From Baffinella frigidus (lineage: Eukaryota; Cryptophyceae; Cryptomonadales; Baffinellaceae), in NCBI GenBank assembly GCA_026770585.1, contig MU646488.1, positions 102,531 to 119,952 of the forward strand: DNA of 17,422 bases. The letters are read 5' to 3'. Shown here in pieces: positions 1-8,200 of this stretch. The notes under the pieces were generated by a model. The model did no database searches and was not told the origin of the DNA. It was given only the letters and a program-made list of their open reading frames with translations. Numbering within the stretch: the first letter of the stretch is position 1; the number at the start of each line of letters is the position of its first letter. The position numbers were made by a program, and so were the translations under genes.

Positions 1-150
1 TGTGCGGCCTTGGTACGTTCGGCCGGGTTGAAGCTTTTAGAGCGGAACTCAATTGGCTTCCACATGGTACTCCCGTCGGGTAGGGTGTGCAGTTGCCACA
101 GGCTGCATCCCGCCGCAAACCCGGAGGCGTCGCAGCGTAACTGGTAAGGG
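1..150 (-). other. RNase H domain, N-terminal fragment
   Basis: The motif LRCDASGFAAGCSLWQ is at about 96-143, with the first catalytic Asp at 129-131, followed by the KPIEFRSKSFNPAERTKAA segment that matches the usual gypsy RNase H start. The domain is cut by the left edge before the remaining catalytic residues. Confidence 0.85.
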
Positions 151-2297
151 AGGCCAGTGCGTGGTGTCGACAGAACCTGGGGAGAACAACACACGTCTCG
201 CAGAGCCTCGAAAGCCTTTTGTTCCTCGGGACCCCAGGTGAAAGTGGCGTTTTTGCTTGTTAGCGCGGCGAGGGGTGCGGCGTAATTGCCGAACCCCTCG
301 ATGTGACGTCGCAGGTAGACACAGAAACCGAGGAATGCACGCACGTCCGTCGTGGAGGTTGGTACGGGCCACTCGCGCAGCGCAGCGACGCGTGAAGGTT
401 GGACCGCCACACCCTCCGCGAACAGGACGTGTCCGAGGTAGTTGCACCGATCCAGCATGAATTGAGTCTTCTTCTCGGAGAGATGCAGTTCTTGCTCTTC
501 CATGGCATACAGGAAGGAATAGATGAAACCAAGGTGTTCCTCGAAAGTGCCCCCGTGGATGAGGGCGTCGTCGAGGAACACAGCAGCGTTCTCGGCCAGG
601 AGGTTGCGACGTTCCGTAGGGTGTTTGCTCAAGTCCGGCAGGACGCAGGGCAACGATTGCAGGATTCCGCTGAAGAGGCGCTGTGCCACCGCGGGGCTGG
701 AGGCCAGTCCCTGAGGGCACACCCGCCACTCGAATTGGCCGAAACACGTGGAGAAAGCGGTAAGCCATGAGTCCTCATCTCGCAAGCGGTTTTGGAAGAA
801 GAAGTCGGAGCAGTCGAAGCTGCTGAACCAGACCGACGCTCCCAGTTGGTTCACGATGTTTGTCCATTCCGGTGGAGGAAAGTACTGTGTCTCGAGAACC
901 TCGTTGAGAGCGCGGTAGTCAACCACGGAGCGCAGGCTTCCGTCTGGTTTGGTCACGAAGAAGAGACGAGCCGCCGTCCCCGAGTAGCTCGGCCGAATCC
1001 AACCCTTGTTGAGATAATCCATAAGGATCGCCTTGGTGTATTCGATTTCTTCTTGACTAAGACGTCCGACCCCCGCGCGTGGTGGGATGGACGCTCCCGG
1101 TTTGAGGTTGCAGCTCCCGTTGACGAAACGGTACGGGGGTAGCGAGTGAGGTTTTCGAAAGACCTCAGGAAAGCGTGCCAGGATATCGAGCCAGGCCTTG
1201 GCCCGGCGTGGATCGTCCTCGGCGGCGTCTGGTGGCGCTGCCGACAGTGGTGTGGTCTTGGCGAAGAGTGACGCATCCGGCATCATGGGGTCGGAAAGTC
1301 GCACTTCGACGTGGTGCACCATGTGAGGATTGTCGCGAGCGTAGTTAGTCAGGGCGGCAGCGTTTTTGCGATTCTTAGCAGCACTGCGGCGCACGTGACG
1401 CTGCGTAGCTGAAATATCTCCGGAGTTGACAGGGCCGGGGGCGACGTCGCAGAAATGCGTTTCGACCGATGGTCCAGTGGGCCCTTCGTCGAAGACGTAG
1501 TGTTCGCACATTCCTCGGGGTCGGCCGAGGAGTGGGATTAACACTGTGGGAGAGCCTGCAGTGGGGGTCACCGAGATCTTGTAACTGGGGGTGGAGTCGT
1601 GAAGCACGAAACCGCCCTGCAGAGGTAGGATATAGTCGAAACCCATGATCACGTCTTCGGTGATGTCAGCCACCACAAAACGGGCGCTTGGAAGGAGCTG
1701 AACTCGCGGACCGCGACCGGTACTGTCGAGGACGTGGTGAGGGAGCCGAATACGCACGTCCGAGGGTGTCCATCCGTAGACGGCACTGTTGGATCCATCT
1801 GCAACGGTGATGGAGCCGGTACCGGACGCCTTGGCGGGGACGTCGAAACCCAGCGAGCGTGCAGCACTAGGTGAAAGGACACAGTGGCTTGAGCCGCTAT
1901 CCCAAAGAACTCGGAAGGGCACGGCGGTTGGACAGTGACCCGCGAGGTTGAGGATGCTGCGTGGCAGAGAGCTGTGATGAACTGTCGGCTCCGGGGGGCA
2001 TTGCGTGGTGAACACCTCGGCGACGACAGCGTCATCAAGCTGCAGGGTGGCGCAGGGCGCCGGGAAAATCGGCGAGGAACAGTCAGGAGTACGGTGTTGA
2101 GCTGCGGGAGATGGCATGCCTGACGCATGTGCCGTCGCAGAAGGATTCTGTGACGGCCCGGGCGGGGGGTCCGGGTCATCTCTGCTCGAGCAGCTCAGAC
2201 GCCATTCCCCGGCGAGCAGGAATCCCGATCGTCGGGCTCCGAAGTGGCGTCTTCGAAGGCCGGGGATTCGTGGTCGGAGAATGGACACGCATCGTCG
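1..2297 (-). CDS. pol: Ty3/gypsy Pol polyprotein, partial (protease, reverse transcriptase, start of RNase H)
   Basis: This frame has no stop from 2297 to the left edge (about 765 codons). Reading right to left it shows an aspartic protease with WDSGSSHC near 1884-1904 and the later hydrophobic motif VIMGFDYI near 1632-1655, then a linker, then reverse transcriptase. RT landmarks are VVDYRALNEV (about 900-929), FDCSDFFFQ (about 795-821), QGLASSPA (about 694-717) and FLDDALIHGG (about 549-578). The RNase H start, LRCDASG, is near 120-140 and is followed by IEFRSKSFNPAE before the edge. The order PR-RT-RH is standard for Metaviridae-like elements; RNase H completion and integrase would lie to the left. 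The frame is -1 relative to ORF C and overlaps its end by about 100 nt, so Pol is probably made by -1 frameshifting. There is no convincing own start codon. Catalytic Asp residues of PR, RT and the first RH Asp are present, so this part looks potentially active. Confidence 0.95.
300..1075 (-). other. Reverse transcriptase domain (RVT_1-like)
   Basis: RT begins after the RLSQEEIEYTKAI and GWIRPSYSG segment, with FVTKPDGSLRSVVDYRALN corresponding to the finger motifs of gypsy RTs. The palm Asp of motif A is in FSSFDCSDFFFQ, motif B is CPQGLASSPAVAQR, and motif C is VFLDDALIHGG with both catalytic Asp codons at 567-572. It continues into the HLSEKKTQFMLDRCNYLGH and VRAFLGFCVYLRRHI segments (thumb and connection), which are typical of gypsy RTs. 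Motif B normally reads FGLTNAP in this family; QGLASSP is a divergent version. Confidence 0.93.
1620..1920 (-). other. Retropepsin-like aspartic protease domain in Pol
   Basis: The catalytic motif D-S-G is at about 1893-1901 in the context LWDSGSSHCVLSPSAA, preceded by hydrophobic residues as usual in retropepsins. About 80 residues later comes ITEDVIMGFDYI, equivalent to the ILGxDxL motif of gypsy proteases. DSG instead of the commoner DTG is seen in many Ty3/gypsy elements. The domain would act as a dimer to process the polyprotein. Confidence 0.85.
2195..2297 (-). promoter_or_regulatory. Gag/Pol overlap, presumed -1 frameshift zone
   Basis: ORF C ends in TGA at 2195-2197. The Pol frame has its last upstream stop, TGA, at 2298-2300, so both are open together for about 100 nt. 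Moving from ORF C to Pol needs a -1 shift. In the overlap the ORF C frame looks coding (acidic, DDDACPFSDHES), while the Pol frame is Arg-rich until about 2195, so the shift probably happens close to the ORF C stop. No textbook X-XXY-YYZ heptamer was found; CCG-GGG-AAT at about 2204-2212 contains a G run but does not fit the rule. A fixed indel is the alternative. Confidence 0.6.
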
Positions 2298-5200
2298 TCA
2301 AGATCGTTCGCGGCGAGTGGCGGCGCCGTTAGAAGGTGGTTGATCTTTCCCTCGAACCGGGCCTTTGGTGGGCGAACGGCTGAGGCCAGAGGCGCGGGGT
2401 AAAAGTCATCACCACGGTTGTTGGCCTCTCCCGACACGGTAGCACGGCGGGCGGCGTCGAACTTTTCGGAGGTGGACGGCTGCCGTTGTGCCCGTTCAGA
2501 CGGATGTCGCGGACCGTATTCTTGCCGTGGGGCGTTCTCTTGGCGCGGTGGAGGACGGTCGCTTCGTTGGTAGGAAACCCGTTGGTTCTGGGCCGCTGGG
2601 CGGTATCCCTGTCGTTGGTCGCGTGCACCATCACGGTTGTCGTTGTCGCGGTAATTGTTGTTGCCAATTGCCCGTGGCTCGTCCCGGCCGGATGAGTATC
2701 CGCGTCGTGGTTCTCCGCGAGGGCGGCTGTTGTAGTGGCCTCGGTTGTCGGCTCCGCGGTAGTCGCTGCCATCGTATCCTCGCTGGTCGTCTCTGCCGGA
2801 GGAGTAGCCGCGACGCGGTGACGGTTCGTTGCGGGCGTTACCACGGCCGCGGTCACCGTCCCTCGGGTAGTACGACTCTGCTGGGTAGTAATCGTTCTCG
2901 CGTGGAGCATCGTACCAGGGACCTCGTTCCCTGGACGAAGTCCGAGAGAAGCTCTGGTCGCGTCCTTCCTCGTTGCGTTGCCAAGCACGTCTCTCGTTCG
3001 CCAGGCGCTGAGAGGCGTGGGAAGCGGACGGACCGTCGGAGCGGAAGGACGTTTCCATCTTTGCGCGGATTGCCGATTCGATGGCCAAACGTTTCTCGCA
3101 GTTCAAGTACGTGTGAACGATGTTGCCCCCCTTGCGCACGTCTTCCCCACAGTAGTAGCATTTCCCGTTTAGGTGGCGAAACTCGATTTCCTCACGGGTT
3201 CTCCCTGCTGCGAGACAGAAATCCATCACGTCTTTGCGAACAGGAGAGGATCGTTCCGCGATGTGGTTGATCTTGTTGGTCTCGATCATCAGATGGTACG
3301 CCCTGGCCTGGCGGTCCAGAGATTTAGCGGCCGCCAAGGGAATGGACGTCACGACGTGGCCATCGGTCATGAACGGTTGCTTGGTATCCCCGACCAGCAA
3401 CTTAGTCGTGGAGGGAGCGACCGTCAGGGCGAGAGCTTCCGAATTGAGCGTCAGGATCCAATTCCACAACAAAGCGGGGTTGCGCTGCGTACGTTGAGGC
3501 GTCGTCGCGCAGTACTGCTGCCAGAGAGACTTGTCGGCACCTTGCACGAGTAGCTTCAGAGCGTGGAACTGCTCGTGCCGAGGTACAAAGGGAGAGCAAT
3601 GATGCGGAGGTCTGCTTTGGCCACGGCCGTCAAGTTCGGGGTGTACTCCGTAGAACGTGTTCTGTGCGGTGGTCCACGCGTTGACGAGGGCGCGAGACCT
3701 CTGCATCAGAGTTCGAGGAGTGGTGACGGTGGTGACTTCGGCGATCATGTTACATACTCCGTCGCGGATGTTGACTGGACCGCACGACTGGATGAAGTTG
3801 AGAGCGAAAGCGGGCCAATCCGCGTTGTGGTCGAACTGTTCGATCTCGTGACGGACCGCGTCCGCCAGGTTGGTGAGGACGGTTGACCGCATCGCTCTCC
3901 CGAGCAGCTCCGCGTTGTCGTGGCGCTTGGTGCTATGGAACGCGACGACGGAGCTCAGGAAGTTGATGGCGCACACCCCGGTGGTCGCATTATCGGACAC
4001 GCCGCGGTTTGCCCCGGTGAACTTACGGATACCATTTTTGTCCTCCCATGGTTTGCCGACGTCGGAGGTAGTCGGGCGGCCGCCTTGAAAAGCAGTGGTG
4101 ATGTACGAGGCCGCTTCGGACGAACCCGTGAAGAGGATAGGTGTGGCCACCCCTGTGTGGCAGTGGGTGGAGCCCGCACCAATCACCGAGTCGGGGGTTG
4201 CCGAGCCCACCTCGAGGTTTGGTGAGGGTAGTTCCCCTCCGTGTCCCGTGAAAGCGAAGCCGCCCATCATGGTACGTTGAGCGGGTTCGTGACGTGGTGC
4301 CGGTGGTGGCAAGCTGGCATTGTCACGAGCCCGCGCGTTGGCCATGTCAAGTGCGTGCTGTAGGTTCGACTCGCTTGCGCGCAGGCGTTGAATCTCGGTT
4401 AACGGAGCGTGGTGGAATTCGTTCTCGGTCGGTCGAGGTTCGGAGTCGTTCCCTGGTGCCACCGTCCCATGGGGGACGGGTGCCGGGAGGCGAGTGGCCG
4501 CGGTAGCACCGGTAGATGAGTTGTGTACGGCCGGTGCGATTTGCGCGCGTGTGTTGTCCAACACCACATCGAGGAGGCGGTCTCCGTGCGAGTCACGGCG
4601 CTGTGATGATGTGATGTTGTCCATACGTGTCGACAGAGTGGCCAGGGACTCAGAAAGCTCACGATTCGCCTCGCGGAGTTCACTCACCATGGGGGTCATA
4701 CCGCTGTGCAGCAGCTGCGTGACCATCGGGGTGAGGCGTGCGTGTAGGGTGTTCTCTGAAGACTCGATAGCCGAGGTTGTTGCCACCTGCATGATCGACA
4801 GCCGGTCCTCCATCAGATGAGCCCGAGTTGTTGTTTCGGAGCGCATCTGTTTGGTTTCGGCGAGCAGTTGCTGAAGGACGGCAGTCGTCGCAGCCGAGGA
4901 GGCTTGGACCGTCTGCAGATCACCGACCACTGCGGCGAGCGTGTTGGAGTTCGAGGTCGCGGCCTGCCGGGATCGCGCGATATCCTTTTCGGCACGCAAT
5001 TGCCACGCGGCGGAGTCGCGCTGACCTTGGGAAATGCGGTCGGCGAGTGCCCGTGCGTCCGGGAGGGGTGGCGGAGGGGGGGCGTTGGGATTGCTACCCG
5101 AGGAACTCGCGCTGCCGCTGGAAGGTGTGCGTGCAGGGCCGGAACCGGCGGCGTCGCTGGTTCTCGGGAGAGGCTCAACGACTCCTCCGATGGCCGGGAG

Positions 5201-8200
5201 GGCAGTGTCTACGGCGCCCGAGGGCGCCGCACCTTGTTCGCCGAAGGACTGAAGGCTATCGTTGGACGGCGACAGTGTTTGGCTTGCGTCCATGAGTGGC
5301 ATAGTCCCTCCCGACATGAAAGAACCCTCGCCTGGCTCAGGTTGAGGTTGGGAGGCCGAGATGGTGCCCCCGAACGACACTGTCTGCGAGGCGGGTGCAG
5401 GTACTGTCGTGTGCGACTCGCTCTGCGTAGGCCATGTTCCCGGGATGCTGGCAGGCCGGTCGGCGGGTCGTGGGAGAATGCGCGTAGGAGGGCCGGTGGG
5501 CGTGGGCACTGGTGACGGTTCACGTGCTCGTCTCCTGTCTGGCGTTCGAGGTCTGGACGGGCACGAGTGATAGTGATCGGACCAGGTCGAGATTGTCTGC
5601 TGGTGAGCGCACCACGGACACGTACGACACGCGCAGTCGTTGGCGCTGAACGGTCCTGAGGTGGAGGAGCGGATGGTGCCGTGACAGAGGTTGCACGGCG
5701 CTGGTCTCGTGGCAGACGGAGGTCCGGGCTCTATGGCCCCCAGCAGCCCCAACGAGGTGTCGGGGGACAAGGCGAAAGAGGAGGAGTCCATGGCACGCTG
5801 AGCCGGCAGGGATTGCCATTCCGTCGATTGCGAGAGTGCCGCGAAGAGGGCTGCCGGTGGGCCTGGCGAGCCGGCGTCGAAAGGTGTCGCGTGGGGTGAC
5901 ACTTCCGGTTTAACGGCGGATGCTTGAGCCTTCGCCTGGAAGGCGGCCGCCGTTAGCGTCATCTCATCTGGCTCATAGGTGACGCCCAGGAGGCCCGGAC
6001 TGGAAGGGCTGGCTCCACCGGTCTCGGCGAGGGTGGAACTGGCCCCGGTCTCGTCGACTGCATCCGCGAGGGTGGAGGTCACGAGTAGGAGGGTAGGACA
6101 GACGCTGTTGTGGGCCTCCCAGGAACCATTGACAATGGCCACGACAAGGCCGCAGTGGTGGCAGCGTGCAGGGACCGTGGGGCCGGGGTCACGGTCGTCG
6201 GGATCCTCGTCGGGGTCGTTGTCGTTGCGGTCCGGGTCGTCGGCCCCACCGGGTGGGGCACGGGATGAGCTGACATCAACGGGCGAGATGGCTGCGGGGG
6301 GCCCGCCGAGAGGAGCGTTGTGCACCGCAGGGCCGTCTCGGTCAGACGGCAGACGAGTCGGCGGCGCCGCCGCAGTCCTCGCGCCCGCCTCGGAAGGGCG
6401 CTCGTCCGCCGTCGGGGGAACACGATCCCCGGTTCCGGCAGACCGAGAGCGGTCGGCACGACGGGAGTTGCGAAGGTTCGTGACCGGAGCCGAATCGCCA
6501 TGGCGATCTGTGGGGATATCGTCCCGTGAGTGACTGCGCGAGGTGCCACGGGATGATGACCTAGTTCGCACCCCTGGGGCAGCGGTGGTTGTCTCCAGAG
6601 TCCAAACCTGGAGTCGTGTGGTGAGAGGTGGCAGCCATGAACCCCTCGACAGAGCTTCTTGGAGGAGTGTCGACGGTTGGTGACAGTGGGCGGAAAAGGT
6701 CGGGCAGAGTCGTGATCCGCCAGAGTTGGGCCACCTTGTATGGCGTTTGGATGTCCGTCGCAGGGGTCGAGTCACTACTGTCCGCCGCGGGGTGACCCAG
6801 CGCGCAGGCGTCCGTGGTTGACCTTGGTGAAGCGTTGTCAAAACCAGGCGGTGAGGGACCCCTTTTCTCCGTGGGACACAGGGCCTCCGGCGACGAGTCG
6901 TCGGGGGTCTGCCACAGCTGCCATGCAGCGCATGCGGCCGGTCCAAGCGCTTCCTGGTGCTCCAGCGGCTCCTCTCGCGGGGAGGAGTAGTGCACGACAG
7001 GACTCTCCCAGGAGGGGTTGGGTGCTCCCCCGTGCTCGCAGGCGTGGGTTGCGGGGATCCATGGGCCACGAGAGTGGGCGAGGCTGTCGCGATCAGAGTC
7101 ATGTGGGAGTCATAGCCCGAGCTGCGGGAGAAGGATCTGGACATAGGGTCGGAGCCCCACCTGGGAGCCAAGTGGTGCGACAGGTCTTCCATGAGCGCAC
7201 GGTGGAGGATGACGTCGACACAAGATCTGCGATCGATGGCTCGGTCCTCGAAGATCATGATGCGGACGGAGACCCAGTGGTCGGCAGAGATTTCGTCAAA
7301 ATTGCAGCGTACGGTGGTGAAGCCCAGTCCCCAATACCGAGTGCGGTGGGCAGGGGACCCCAGCTGGTGCATTCGTCCGAGGCCAGGGCGTAGTTCGAAA
7401 AGGAAGCCCGCTTCCGTGGTGTCCAGAGCGCGGAGGTCGATTCGTGCGCGAAGTGCAAAGGATCGGGACATCAGCGGGAACGGGGCCATGATGTCGATGG
7501 ACGCGTTGACCTGTGTAGTGCTCTCGAGGTCCGGGTTGGATGCCGGACTCAGTTGCGACGCGAGGTGTATTTGGACACGTGGGTATCTCCAAACGCGGTC
7601 CAGCGACGTCACATGTCTCTTCCAAATGAGGTAGCCCGGGGCATCGGGAGGCTCGTCCAGGTCGGAAGCAGTATCGAACAGGAGAAGGTCGCGTGTCGGC
7701 ATGTGCCAGTGTTCGCGGACGTGCGCCAATGCCAGGAGCTTCCATCGGGCCATGCCGTCGTCCCACGTGCCGGGTAGGTGTGAAGATACCCAACGGGACA
7801 TGGCTTCATCGGAGATGTCGGCCTCCCGCAGGATTCTCGGGCCGGAGTCGTGATCCAATGTTGCGTAGTTCAGGGCGTGGGAGCTGGGCCAGAACGTCGC
7901 CTGTCGTTCGCGCGAGATGGTGGCGTCAGGCGGGAGGTGCCGAAAGTCGGAGGTGCCGTGCTCGAGAGGAAAGCGAAGGAACAGCGCTGTGCCATCTTCG
8001 TACGGCCTCGATTCGAGGGCAAACACCCATCCATGCAGGTGGATGGTTGGTTGCAGGTCCGTTGTGCAGATGATGGCGTCGCGAGTCAAGGCGTGGCGAC
8101 TGCACAGGACGTTGTCCGGGAACCGAGATGTTGGCGAATAACGTGCGAAGATGGACCATACCTCCCCGGGGGCGGTTTTCACACAGAGGCGGACCCAACG

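Noticed and set aside
49-768. Minus-strand ORF of 239 residues
   Set aside because: It overlaps the RT and RNase H region in a different frame from the one carrying FLDDALIHGG and LRCDASG; it is Arg/Pro-rich shadow sequence.
1649-2179. Minus-strand ORF of 176 residues continuing the ORF C frame after its stop
   Set aside because: The protease motif WDSGSSHC lies in the -1 frame over the same interval, so this frame is not the coding one.
2488-3270. Plus-strand ORF of 260 residues, with similar ones at 4817-5515 and 6740-7393
   Set aside because: They are antisense to Gag-type coding sequence, rich in Arg/Gly/Cys with no domain, and reflect low stop density in GC-rich DNA.
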